Assembly (NCBI GenBank): GCA_020736575.1
Contig: JAGPYM010000004.1
Span: 2,418,001 to 2,482,000, forward strand
Origin: Thelonectria olida
Lineage: Eukaryota > Ascomycota > Sordariomycetes > Hypocreales > Nectriaceae
Length of the DNA: 64,000 bases
Direction of reading: 5' to 3'
Shown here: positions 31,171-42,160 of the stretch, piece after piece
Numbering within the stretch: position 1 is the stretch's first letter
How the letters are laid out: each line of letters begins with the position of its first letter
Notes under the pieces: generated by a model
Database searches by the model: none
What the model saw: the letters and a program-made list of their open reading frames with translations, nothing else
What the model was told of the DNA's origin: nothing
Position numbers and translations under genes: made by a program

Positions 31171-33772
31171 ATGGCGATGATTCGGCAAAGTAGAAGAAAT
31201 GTCTGGAGATTTTAGGAAGATAATACTGCGATAACCAGGCCGATGGACATGTATGAAACGATTATCCTTGAAACGAGATCAGACGGAGTTCCAAGTGTGG
31301 GAGACATGGTGGGTAAAGAGATACCGCGATTCAGCTACCTAGTTATTACTGCAAGAAGTCGGAATTGACGTTTTCTGGGGCGATGACTCTCAGAAAAGGC
31401 TTGGGGCATAGAAAAATCAAGGCATGTGCTGGAGATACCAAAAGGGGAACGTAGCGCGAGTGTCGGGTGATGTCGATCTCGTTGGAAGCGCGCGATGGGC
31501 TGGCTTTTGGCAAAGTGTCTGGGACGGGGACATGTGCAGGGCCATCTGCAGGTAGGCGACAAGCTTTGAAGTTTGAGCAGACAGGGCTGGATTGGCTGCA
31601 TGGGCGCCGAGGCGAGGCGAAGCGAAGGCCTCGGCCCTTGGAATTTGTGATGCGATGTGATGTTTTAGAGTTGATGGTGGGCAAGTGCCAAGGTGAGTTT
31701 TGCTCCGGAATTGACGGGGGAATACGAGAGCCACCTCACCTCATGCACTCACTTTGACTGCTTGGCTGCTCCGGCGGCCTCATAGTTATCCGTACTTTGG
31801 GTGGGACTGGCCATGATGGATGGCGCCGATGACGATGCTGGCTGGTGACGTATTCGCGTGGTGGCGCTGCGAGGACGCTATTCGGCTGAGAAGCGAATTG
31901 ATGCTTGGTTAGGGATGACGGGGAAAGGCAAATCTTGGAGAGATCAGGACAAAGGGGTGTGGTTTGGTCGCACACAAAATGAGGTTAATTGATGTACTAA
32001 TAGACCCCTTCTCGGTCCCCTTTTTTTGTTTTGTTTTCGCTTTTGTTTCATCCTTGTTATAATCTCTTGTTTCTGATAATAGGCACTTTGTACCTTGGCT
32101 GCGAATACGGCGGCTGCATGACAACACAGACCGGCAGACGGCATACATCCATACCAACCTACCTGCACAGGAGACAGTCTAATTGATTAGCTACCCATTC
32201 AAATACTATTGCCTCGACCAGAAAGACCCTGGACCTTACAGCGCAGGAGACATACATACGCAGAGAGGACGCAGAGAGGACACAGACGGCGCGGTATCAT
32301 GCCGTGGTGGGACAGAAAGGAGGGGTACTCCTTGATGGCCAAGGCCAGGATGTAAGTCGGGCTGCCTTTTCCTTTTGTTCCGACCCCTCATTTTCTAGTT
32401 GTCATGAGAGCACCGGAAACATGTCACATAGCTACCCTACCTATGGTTTTTATTCATTCCTGTTTCATCGCTTCTGGCTTGTCAAGCGGATGAACCCACT
32501 CTCGCCCTCTCCCCCAGCCCCAAGTCCACGTATTCTTGCCCCCCTTCTTACCTCTTCTGTTCTCCTCGCTGGCTGGGATTCGCCGTGGCTGGCCGGGCTG
32601 GGGGGCAGCGTAGTGGCTTGTCGGTCCACCAGCCGGCAACAAGTGCGCCAAGTGGGTTGAGCAACCGAAGAATGAGTGCGCGGCGACTCCCGGCCGGCGA
32701 GTGACTCGCATCACATCCATCCCCACTGCAACATCACTCGTCACTGTCGGAGCGGGAGCTGAGCCTCGGTGGGCGCGGGCAAGCAAGCAGGCTCACGACT
32801 CGGACTGGGACAGACCCTTTCGACAGCAAGTCACTGTTCTTGGTGGGGGAGAGGAAGTATACGAATACGTATCAAGAAACAGCGGAATAATAGAGGAAGA
32901 AGAAACGAAACAAAAGGTGTCAAGGTTGCCTTCTCTCATCGTCTTGCTCTATTCCTTCCCTTGCTCTCCTTTGGTCTTGTGATGTGAGGGTGGGATTTCT
33001 TGGGCCTCCCTTCCAGACCTCCCTTCGTTTGCTGTTGTTTCAAGCTGGGTGTCATTTGGGCCCGTTCCGTTTCTCTTTTCCTTTCCTTTTTTCCCTCTTC
33101 CGTTTGCCGTCCCCTTGTCTGTCAGTGCATTGCATCAAGTGTGCAGTGATTCCTGGCGTTCGGCATTGGCCCGCCTACTTCTCATTAGTCCACGGCTGCG
33201 GACTCCCCAGACAAGCCGCCAGCAGTAGAAGCATTTGCCTTTCCTTCCCCCGCGCTGCCGTGGTTGCCTTGGCTTGGCTGCTCACCACCACCACCATCTT
33301 CTTTCCTTCATTCCTCTCGTCTCTCTCAGGTCATCTTCGCCCTCCGCCCTCTCTTCTCTCCATCTTTGATCACCATCTCGTCCATCTTATCCCGTCCATT
33401 CCGTCCCCAAGCCCTCCCTTCTTTGCTCGGCATCTTTTCTCCGTCTTCTCGTCTCTCCTCCACCCTCCACCGTCAGCGCATCGTCGGCTCGTTTCACGCT
33501 TTCTACCCGCCGCGCTCGAAACCAACTTCGACCCGCTTTTCCCCATCGCAGAGATCTAATTTTTTTCTTTTGGTCCTCGTTTCAGTCGGCACCTGGACGA
33601 CCTGATCCATCATCGAACAAAACAAACGCCCACAAGCCCTCGTCCCTCTTCCTCCAGCACTTCCACTTCAGTCTCGACTTCAGCCTCCACCTCAGCTTCC
33701 ACTTCCACTACCCTGACCGCGAATTCGGAACTCTCGGCAGTCCTCGTTTCGTACGAACAACCCGAGGAAAGA
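31171..33772. other. Long intergenic region and pyrimidine-rich leader
   Basis: About 2.6 kb. From about 33060 to 33770 the strand is strongly C/T-rich, including a Ser-codon-like TTCCACTTCAGTCTC repeat at 33650-33715; this is probably the leader of the deneddylase gene. A 191-codon open frame at 32984-33559 follows this composition and is not taken as a gene. No RNA gene is recognised. Confidence 0.45.
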
Positions 33773-34682
33773 ATGACGTTACGCCAAAGGATGGCCCGCC
33801 ATTTTGGCGATTCGGTATGTGCAGATCTCCCACCACATGTTGTCGCGTGGGGAGTGAAAACTACCATTGCCAACGCTGCCAATTCGGAACAGCCTCACTG
33901 ACACCATCGCAATGCAGCTCGCCCCCGAGAAACCGTACCTGAGCTATTACGATGTGCTCTTGACCGTCGAAGATATCAAAGCCTTGAAGCACGACTGGCT
34001 GACCGACAACAATATTGCTTTTTGGGAGGAGTATCTCGAGCGAGAGACCCTCCCCAAGTACCCCCAGGCCCGCATCATTCTTCTCCGTCCCAGCATGACC
34101 TTTCTTCTCATGAAGGAGCCCGACATGCGACAAGTCTGCGCTGCTCTGCCCGACTTTCAACGAGTTACCCACATCTTCCTCCCAATCAATGATAATCGTA
34201 ATGTGAGCGTCGCCGAGGGAGGAAGCCACTGGTCCTTGCTTCTCGTTTCTGTTCTCGACAATGTTGCATTCCACTACGATTCTCTAGGCGGGGCCAACTA
34301 TCAGGAGGCCAATTATTGTACGAAGAAACTTGTTCAGGTGCTGAACCGTCCTTTGCGATTTATTAATCTCGAGGATTGCCCACAGCAAGAAAACGGCAGC
34401 GATTGTGGCGTCTTTGTCTGCCTCCTTATGCGACACCTGCTCGTCAAACGCCTGCTCTGCGCTAATGCTCGAGAGAAGGTATCAATGAGCATGGGTGGTA
34501 AGATGGTCGATAGCTATGGTGGACGAAAAGAGATGATGCGAATCATTGAGAATCTCCGGAAGGAGGGTGAGAGGCGACGATCGTGAGTAAACTCTTGCCC
34601 TTCATCTCGTCAGCATACTCATATTCAAGATAGAAGAAGCGCCAGCCCGTTCACCAACAAGACGCCGCCGCGCATCGAGTAG
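33773..34682 (+). CDS. NEDD8-specific Ulp1-type cysteine protease (SENP8/NEP1-like)
   Basis: C48 family protease that removes NEDD8 from cullins or processes its precursor. Exons 33773-33814, 33918-34582 and 34634-34682 give 251 aa, near SENP8 size. The catalytic set is complete: His118 in GGSHWSLLLVSV, Asp135 in FHYDSLGG, the oxyanion Gln in PQQENGSDCG and Cys177 in SDCGVFVC. The short, single-domain form lacking the long N-terminal arm of Ulp1/Ulp2 favours NEDD8 over SUMO as substrate; this is family inference. The first exon codes only 14 residues (MTLRQRMARHFGDS) and was chosen because the ORF after the acceptor at 33917 has no suitable ATG. The frame stays open for 180 codons after the TAG (see findings). 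Confidence 0.88.
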
Positions 34683-35786
34683 AGATCGGCTTGTCACGGC
34701 TCTTGCAAAAGATTCGAAGCTTTTTTACGGGAAGAAACAAGGAAGCGTGAGGAAGAAGGTGGCTTTAGCCAAACGCAAGCTAAGAAGCAGGTCTTGGTCG
34801 GTCCAGCGAGAACGAAGCTGGTCATACAATTACCATCCTGTCCTAGCAGGAGTGGTTATGTCGATGGTGGTGCTATTGGATACGAGACGATAACCAGCCC
34901 TTCGGTTGCCTTATCAGTTCCGATTCCGGTGGAACCGACCTCCTCGAGGCCAGTTTCACTGAGGCCGACTTCCCCTGACCCAGCTTCACCGAAACCATCT
35001 TCGCCCAAGCCAGTTTCGCCAAAGCCAACTCCGCCAATGCCAGCTTCGCCGATCCCAGCTTCGACCGAGTTAACCTGCTCGCCCTATCCCTGGAGCACCT
35101 CCTCAACCATAAGCCCTCGAAACGGCCGGATGCGGCCTCGTTCTCGGATTACATACACTCGATTGAAAATCCGAGGTAAGCGACGACGGGGGTCCGGATT
35201 TGCAACGGCAGCGAAAGCCTACTGAGAGTTACGATGATGACGAAAGATGCTGAACGATTTCCATTCGTTTGTGTTATGTTTCTTTTTATTTCCTTGATTG
35301 TTTTCTGCCTTTGTTTTCTCATACGGATTGCTTTGCTCCGTTTGGCGTTGGATGGTAATTGCGTAGGGTGCAAGCCTGTTTTTGTACACAGAGATACCTA
35401 ACCACGAGGACAATGCTGGAAGCGTGGTTGCGTACGTACTTGACTGTCCACAAAGTCGAGGATATCAAATGCTCAGCGCGGCGAGGAGCGACATGAAGCC
35501 GTGTTTTGACTAGGCGTTGAAAGGGTGATGAAAAGATGCAGTCGGAAGACTTGGCATGGATTTGAAAGACAAAAGACAAGATGAGACGACATGGTTTACA
35601 AAGATTATTGTTTCTTTTATTTCATTCAGTCTTCAATGCCTTTTTCTAGCCTGAACTCCAGAACTCCAGTGTCCGTGATCGCAGTATTTTTAGTGACGAG
35701 GAAAACCGTCACCCCAAGTAGAGTATCGGCCCCGGCCTTGAAGGCATGATTACCTCTCCGATCAACCGTAATTGAGTTCGTAAATT
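34683..35786. other. Intergenic region with in-frame extension and minisatellite
   Basis: About 1.1 kb between convergent genes. The first 540 bp stay open in the deneddylase frame up to a stop at 35223-35225, and include a 15 bp tandem repeat. The rest up to the SLX9 stop shows nothing recognisable. Confidence 0.5.
34935..35069 (+). repeat. 15 bp degenerate minisatellite, about nine copies
   Basis: Nine consecutive 15 bp units resemble CCAGCTTCGCCGAAG (for example CCAGTTTCACTGAGG, CCAGTTTCGCCAAAG, CCAGCTTCGCCGATC). The period is a multiple of three, and in the frame following the deneddylase stop it would read P-A-S-P-K-like repeats. The reverse strand is also open (35106-34873). Whether it is translated is unknown. 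Confidence 0.75.
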
Positions 35787-36471
35787 TTACATCTTATCTG
35801 CAAAGGCTGGATTTTGTTCCATTGTGGCAGAGATGTATCCCCTCAGCGCCGCCCACCGATTTGCCGTTGATGCTGGTGCGGGAGCCGTGTTTGCTTCGAC
35901 GGTCTTGTCTAGTTGCTCATCCATCTCGTCCTCATCATCGCCATCATTTTGCAGACCTGCCGGGGTTGGCGGTTGCGCAGCGCCAGGCGTGCTCGCCAAC
36001 TTGGCCATGCTCACACCAAACCGATCCATCTCGCCCTTCACAACCCTCTCCTTCCTCTTCAGTGCGCCCTTCCTGCTCTTCAAGCTCTTATGTCTGATCC
36101 TGCCCGAAAGCTCCGCCTGCCCCTCGCCCTCGGCCAGCTCGGGAAGCGCATCGGCCAAGTCGTCGAGGTTCGCGGCGAGCTTCTTGCTGGGACGGCGGCG
36201 CTTGGCCTTGGAGACGCGCGAGGAGGTGATTTTGGAGACAAAGGCCGAGTGCTTGATGATGCGCTTGTCGCGCTTGGAGGAGAGGAAGGAGTCGGAGACG
36301 GAGGCGTCCGGGCGGAAGGTCTTGGCGGGTAGGAGAGGGTGGATTTGGCCGGTGATGCGTTGGTGGCGCAGGGTGCGGGCAGAGGGTTTTTTGAGGGAAG
36401 GGGGGAGGGGGGCCTGGAGGGTGTTAGTTTTGAATGCAGAGGGGGGGTTGTGTATGGGGGAAGTGTACCAT
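35787..36471 (-). CDS. SLX9: SLX9-like ribosome biogenesis protein
   Basis: Small basic nucleolar protein needed for maturation and export of pre-40S particles. Exon 1 is only the start codon (36471-36469): ATG is directly followed by donor GTACAC. The 55 bp intron has a CTAAC branch and CTCCAG acceptor, and exon 2 (36413-35787) gives a total of 209 aa. The sequence begins MAPLPPSLKKPSARTLRHQR, then has KRDKRIIKHSAFVSKI, SKAKRRRPSKKLAANLDDLA, RIRHKSLKSRKGALKRKERV and the conserved end RWAALRGYISATMEQNPAF, in the order seen in fungal Slx9 proteins. The gene faces away from UBA4 across 268 bp. Confidence 0.85.
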
Positions 36472-36739
36472 TTTGAAGGTGTTGTGGTTGAGAAGACAAT
36501 GGCTGGTTTGGGTGATGGAGCTGGGATGTCTTGAAGCTGTGGGCGGTGTTGCGCCGGGAAGCCAGAAATATTTTCGGTGAGTTTGGCCTCACCGAGCTAG
36601 TCCCTCGGTGATGGCGGGGCACATTGAACCATGGAGGGGCATTCAGTCCTCGCTGAGTGATCCATGTCCCTCTCATAAGCTCGCTCTCGCCATAACTTGC
36701 ACCTTTTTTTTTTTTTTATCGTCTTAAATTCAGCTGACT
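36472..36739. promoter_or_regulatory. Short divergent promoter, SLX9 / UBA4
   Basis: A 268 bp stretch between the two outward-facing start codons. It contains a run of about 14 T just before the UBA4 start (around 36704-36717), a common nucleosome-depleting element in fungal promoters. Confidence 0.55.
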
Positions 36740-38229
36740 ATGGAGAAAATCCATCGGCTCCGCGAAGAGATCGCAAAGCGCGAGGCAGAGTTGGCAGACC
36801 TCAGATCCCAACTCGCCGCCGCCGAGTCCCAAAAGCAAGACGAAGACGCCCAAGCTCACACGTGGAAATGGCCACTCGTCCGTCACGAGTACGAAAGATA
36901 CAGTAGACAAATGATTGTTCCCGACTTTGGGCTTCAGGGTGAACTGATTCAACGCTTCTTTCTTCTTTTCTTATAGTTGCTAATGTGCTTCGATGTACAA
37001 GGTCAGCTGAGATTGAAAAAGGCAAGAGTCCTCCTCGTCGGCGCCGGTGGGCTGGGATGTCCGGCCGCGGCGTATCTCGCGGGCGCAGGCGTGGGAACGC
37101 TGGGACTCGTTGACGGAGATGAAGTCGAGGTGTCGAATCTTCATCGGCAGGTGGCGCATTCGACGGGGAGGGTTGGGATGAGCAAGGTCGAGAGCGCCAT
37201 TACATATCTGAAAGGGTGCGTTCAAGCGTCTCTGGCAAACCACGTTCTCGTCTTGCTGACTGACATTGTCCCCCTTCTAGACTCAATCCTACCATCACTT
37301 ACAATGCTCACATAACACATCTCACCCCCCAGAATGCAGAGGACATTGTCTCGGGCTACGATTTCGTGCTCGACTGCACCGACCATCCCACCTCTCGCTA
37401 CCTCATCTCCGACATTTGCGTCCTTCTCTCGAAACCTCTGGTCTCCGCCTCGGCGTTCCAAACGTCTGGACAACTCATCGTTCTGAACAACCCGCCCCGT
37501 AAAGGTCCTTGTTATCGCTGCGTGTTCCCCAAGCCGCCCCCGCCAGAGAGCGTCGTGGGGTGCGGCGAGGGGGGCATTGTCGGTCCCATAGTGGGAGTCA
37601 TGGGAGTGCTGCAGGCCCTCGAGGCTATCAAGTTGGTTGCGCGGGGTGATCTAGAGGAGGATGATGAGAAGACGGCAAGGACCCCGACCATGTTGCTGTT
37701 CAGTGGCATGGCCGATACGCCGTTCCGGTCGGTACGGATGAGAGGTAAGCGCAAGGGCTGCTTTGCATGCGACGAAGATGCAGCCCTTACACTCAACGAG
37801 TTACGCACCTCGTTGGACTACGTTCAGTTCTGTGGTGTGAACAAGCCAGTTCAATTGCTCGAACCGAGCGAAAGGATAACTGCAGAACAGTACGACCAAA
37901 TCTCAAAAGGCGACAAGACGGAGCATGTGCTGCTGGACGTCCGCGAAAAGGAACACTTTGACCTCTGCAACATCAGTGGTTCGGTCAATGTCCCCATCAG
38001 CCGGTTCATGAGCACCCGAGGCAATGCTATTCCCGAGGGCTTTCCCGCCGACATTTCGCCGTCGACGCCGATATATCTCGTCTGCCGCGTGGGCAACGAC
38101 TCACAAATTGCGGCAAAAAAGCTGAAAGACGTCGGGCTAGATGACAATGGGAAGCGGTTCATCGGTGACATCCAGGGAGGGATGAAGGCGTGGAAGAATG
38201 CCGTCGACCCGAGTGTGCCATTCATATAA
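36740..38229 (+). CDS. UBA4: UBA4/MOCS3 adenylyltransferase-sulfurtransferase
   Basis: E1-like enzyme that adenylates and thiolates Urm1 (tRNA wobble thiolation, protein urmylation); in many eukaryotes it also sulfurates the MoCo protein MOCS2A. Exons 36740-36938, 37002-37215 and 37281-38229 give 453 aa. After an N-terminal coiled coil ([20 protein letters not shown]) come [12 protein letters not shown], the nucleotide loop GAGGLGCP (about 79-86), [13 protein letters not shown], and [11 protein letters not shown]. Two zinc-binding CxxC pairs lie at about 214-217 (CYRC) and 297-300 (CFAC). The Cys near 231 ([11 protein letters not shown]) fits the E1 catalytic position. A rhodanese domain closes the protein, with [10 protein letters not shown] and the persulfide-carrying Cys at about 405 ([11 protein letters not shown]). 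All key residues are present. Confidence 0.95.
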
Positions 38230-38509
38230 TGACGAAAAAGAAGCATGGCAACAATGATTTAAGAGAGAGGAAAAGAAGAAATGCCATTCATTGGATGAGA
38301 GAGTTTTTTGACTGATAATACATGTACATGCCCGCGGGAACCCCGGGGATTTTCGTAGCAGTACGGGTTATGCCTCGTCCTTGGATAGAGATGCCCGAGC
38401 TGCGCCATTATAGATGAAGTGTGCCAAACAGAGTTACAGCTGACATGGAGATGTTTGTGTGTGGGTTACGTTCTGCGGTCATGGTCGTAAGGATGATGTC
38501 GGTTGTGAT

Positions 38510-39289
38510 TTACACGAATTTGGCAGTCTTCTTTTTGTTGAAGGCCTTTTGATCTTTTAGCCAGCGGCGGTAGCCCGTCACGCTCTGGATCTTCTCGCCG
38601 TAGAAGTCGGGAACTGGCCACGAGTCAGTCAATGCAACTTGCCATTGTGACATGTCAATGTCACCAGCCAAAGGAGGGGGTTGTCACGAACCAGGGTTGC
38701 TAGCGCTGGAGTTGCTAGGGTCGACACGGTGCTTCTTGATGCGGGCGAAGAACTCGGCCTCCTTCTGGGTCATCTGCTTCTTCCACTTGCGGTAACGCAG
38801 CCAGAAGACCTGGCTGCCAATGCTGGGGCCGGCCAGCCACCCGAGGGCCGAGAACGACAGCGTCGCCAGTCCCAGGGTGATGACGGGGTCGAGGGCGATC
38901 TTCTCGGTGATGAGCTCGCCGGCGCCGGCCATGAGGGCGACGGCACCGGTGAAGCCGCCTAGGAAGCTGCTGGCTACGGAGAAGACGAGCTGGACGCGGC
39001 GGCGCTTGAGACGCAGGTCGAAGAAGGTATTCCAGTCGAGGGGCGCGGCCGAGACGTCGCGGGAGGTGGGCGAGGCCTGGTCCGAGTTGGCCCGGGTAAA
39101 CGACTTGGGGAGGGCGGCGAAGGATTGCGGCCGGGCGGGGACACGGGACGAGAGGCAGGAGACGGGGCGGGCGGCGGTCGAGAAGGAGGCCTTGGGGACG
39201 CAGTTGACGAGGCCGGCGGTGCGGCCCGTGGCAACGGCGGCGGCCTGGCACGGGTAGCGCAAGACGAAGGTCTTGAAGGGCGAAGCCAT
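38510..39289 (-). CDS. PAM17: PAM17, presequence translocase motor subunit
   Basis: Mitochondrial inner-membrane protein that helps organise the Pam16-Pam18 module of the import motor at TIM23. Exons on the minus strand are 39289-38692 and 38613-38510 (233 aa). The N terminus is rich in Arg, Ser and Ala and lacks acidic residues over the first roughly 60 residues, as expected of a presequence. The Pam17 domain follows: LDWNTFFDLRLKRRRVQLVF, two transmembrane segments (VASSFLGGFTGAVALMAG and ITLGLATLSFSALGWLAG), and SQVFWLRYRKWKKQMTQKEA. The last exon adds VPDFYGEKIQSVTGYRRWLK, a conserved end. The intron uses the uncommon donor GTTCGT, but without it the conserved end would be lost. Convergent with UBA4. 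Confidence 0.93.
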
Positions 39290-39928
39290 GGCGGGCGGAG
39301 TTTTATGTTTTTTTTTTCTTTTATTCTAATTGTCGTAATGCAGCAGCGTTCGTTGAGAGGATGACGACGGCGGGCGAGCGAAGTCGAAGTTCAGGTGCGC
39401 ATTTGAAAAAGGGAAAAACGAAACGGAGTGGAGATTCGTCGAGGATGGTGGTGGTGGACTTTGGAAGCTTGTCCAGAAGCTAGGATTATTCGACAAATCG
39501 TGATCTCATGCGAGGAGAGAAAAAGCGACGGCGCTTGTTTAGCCGCGGGCTAAGCGCAGCTGTCGCGTGCGAACACTCTCACCTCACTGTTGTTAGCGGC
39601 GGAAGAGCTATGACCCAGCTCCGGGCGATGAAGCGGGAGGATCGACTCTTAGTTCATCTTCATGCCGCCAAACACGAGGGAAGTAAGATCTTTTGTGTGA
39701 TTGCTTCATCAATGGTGTCAATGGTACTGAGTTTTCAATCCCTGACTTGATCGCTAACTCTATCCTGTCGCATATTCGATCGATTTGATATGCTTCTGGG
39801 GTTTTGGGAGTTGTGTACCAATGCGTTTTTCATTTTTTCTTTCTTTCTCGTTCTTCTCCACACCGGAGCAGATGAGGCACATTTCGTCTCCTGTCTCACA
39901 CCAGAAGCAAGCGTCACAAAACATCTTC
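39290..39928. other. Intergenic region upstream of PAM17
   Basis: About 640 bp containing the PAM17 promoter and the 5' flank of the tRNA gene. No gene is recognised. Confidence 0.45.
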
Positions 39929-40003
39929 GGTTCTGTAGTGTAGTTGGTTTATCACATTTCGCTCACACCGAAAAGGTCCCCGGTTCGAGCCCGGGCGGAA
40001 TCA
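39929..40003 (+). tRNA. tRNA-Val (anticodon CAC)
   Basis: A full cloverleaf can be folded. The acceptor arms GGTTCTG and CGGAATC pair with two G-U wobbles; the D arm contains TAGTTGG. The anticodon stem TTTCG/CGAAA has loop CTCACAC (anticodon at 39964-39966), and the T arm is CCCGG-TTCGAGC-CCGGG. There is no intron. The B box GGTTCGAGCCC is present, and a run of five T at 40007-40011 is a good RNA polymerase III terminator. Confidence 0.93.
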
Positions 40004-42160
40004 GATCTTTTTGCAGTTGGTTGGTTGTCTTTTTGAGTACGAGTCTCTCTGCACAGCTTCCAGCTTGTCAATTGCAGCTCGAGTATTCGAGAATTCAGCA
40101 TCGTGTGGTGTCGAAGACCTGAGCTTCTTCTTTGACGTCAAAGGAAGGACTTTTGCCAAAACACTTCTGGCTCCAGTTCCTTTCTTGTCCAGGTGCTAAA
40201 GGGGTTCTTTCTGAGAGCACTTGGACGGACTGGGAGCGTTTTCATAGTAGAGAAGTTTTTCTTTTTTATTCTTTGAATGAGTAAAGAAAGAGGAATTGAG
40301 AAATTGATCAGATATCTTAGAGATGTGCGAAGGAATAGTCTTTTGAGAGTTTGCGGGCGAACAGCCATCTGTCATGTCTCCTTGTCCACACAAAGTGAAG
40401 AAACCGATGCAACTCCATCAAAGAAGGTCCCAGGAGAGAGTTCGTGAAACAAATGACAGAATGAAAGCGGGTACTGGTCAAGTAAATTTCTCATCCCCAC
40501 AATCGGACCCAACCTCGACTTCCATGCTCCATTTATCATATTTCTTCCTTTCAGTAGAGATGTTTTTGTCAGGGCTCTTAGCATCCAGAGCCATAGAAAA
40601 GACGCTCCAGGGTTCAGACTTCGTATCGTGAGCCCACCAGCCTCCCAGGGGCACTTTAGGGTCTATATTGTCGCGTGTTGGTGAAGCTACCCAGGCACAT
40701 CACATTGAAGGAGGGGCAGAACTGAGAAGAGGCACACCAGACGTCTCATGCAGACTTTCTAGGGGACCATTAGTAGTGGGAGTTTCTGTAGGTTGGGCAG
40801 TGTTGTTGTTAGGGTTCTGCTTTGAAGTTGCATGTTGGTATATTCGAAACGCTCAATTTTTGATGACTCTATAGTAAATGTGTTGGTTACATCCCGTTTG
40901 TTTCTGGTTTTCTCAATATTAATATTAGTCAAGTAATCGGGATCGTTTAGCCTCGATTCCTACACTGCCTAAGGACTGAGACGCTCTAACACTAAGGGCA
41001 TATTGACGCTCGGTATGAGTGCAGACAAGAGCTCCCTTCAACGGGCCATTTCCTGAAACTAGTTTACCCGAAAATAAGGTCCAATTCATACATTAAGAGT
41101 TGTTGGCGCAAACGACATTCAGTCTGCGTAGTTGGTGCTGTGATTGTCAATACAGGTGGGAAAGACGCAAGCACTTTCAAGAACTCCACACGTACGGCTT
41201 TAAACGAGGGCTGTTTTTCATATCCAATACATTCGCCTACGTAGTTCTGAGATGGGGAAGAATTATGCACGATTCAGCTTCCAGGCGCAGACCGACGAAG
41301 AGAATGGCATATAGGTACCTCTGGGATCCCGCTGAGGAGATAGGCTAATGAAGGAACAGCCCAACCTTCCCTTCACGAAGTTGAAACAATTCGGTCAGCA
41401 ATGACCCAGTCAGATAAACGGCCCTCCAATGATGAAAGTGGCCCTCAGAGTTGCAAGGCAGATCGCCTTGGGCTGCATCAGAGAGTCGAGTTCGGCGCAC
41501 CTGGAAGAGTCATGATCAAATCAGATAAATGGCCCTCAACTCTTGGTGCTGTGAGAATGCAGCCTCAGCCGCCGCCATGTATTAGGTGCGCAAATACAAA
41601 TTCGGGGGCGCACCTAAGGCTCCAAGGTATTTAGTTGAGTATTTATCATCCCCCGGTCCGGCGGAATCACTCTGTTCCTGCTCTCTGTTCCATCCCACAA
41701 GTGGTGCTGGAAGCACTAGACACCATACGGGAGAAGGCTTTAGTCGTTTGTCTCTCGGGACATAACGACCGCACATTCTATTTGACATTGTATTCAAAGT
41801 AGTGGTAAGTTCATTCCTCTTGTTCGGAGCTGGCCCCATTCCCTCGCCGCACCCAACGAGGAGGAAGACGCCTACGCAGCTTCACTCCCCTACCAGCGGT
41901 TCTAAGAAGAGTATTCAGCACCTATCTGAACATTTGCAGTCTCTTAACTTTAGCCGCCCGAGGCCGCTTATTACCAACTTCTCTAAAAGTTTGACGCCAG
42001 GCACTCCAGCTGCCTCGGCGTTTAGGACCAGACACTCACAGTCCCAATGAGGATTTACATCGGGTGACTGATATCTCTCAATGGGAGAACCTAGAATCGT
42101 ATCATGAAGCAAGTTCCTCGAATGACTGGTTTATGCGTACTCTAACCTCTAATTACATTC
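40004..42160. other. Gene-poor stretch downstream of tRNA-Val
   Basis: About 2.2 kb without a recognisable gene. It contains the pol III terminator, a perfect 10 bp inverted repeat at 41582-41617, imperfect direct repeats near 41410 and 41521, and a short open frame at 41802-42050 that I cannot assign. It may be a decayed mobile element next to a tRNA gene, but no diagnostic protein domain is seen. Confidence 0.4.
41582..41617. repeat. Perfect 10 bp inverted repeat (hairpin)
   Basis: TTAGGTGCGC at 41582-41591 is the exact reverse complement of GCGCACCTAA at 41608-41617, with a 16-base loop. A TATTTA motif and a CT-rich stretch follow within 100 bp. Function unknown. Confidence 0.7.

Noticed and set aside
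32984..33559. A 191-codon open frame upstream of the deneddylase gene
   Set aside because: It lies in strongly pyrimidine-rich leader sequence; its Leu/Pro/Ser/Phe composition simply mirrors the C/T bias, and no motif is present.
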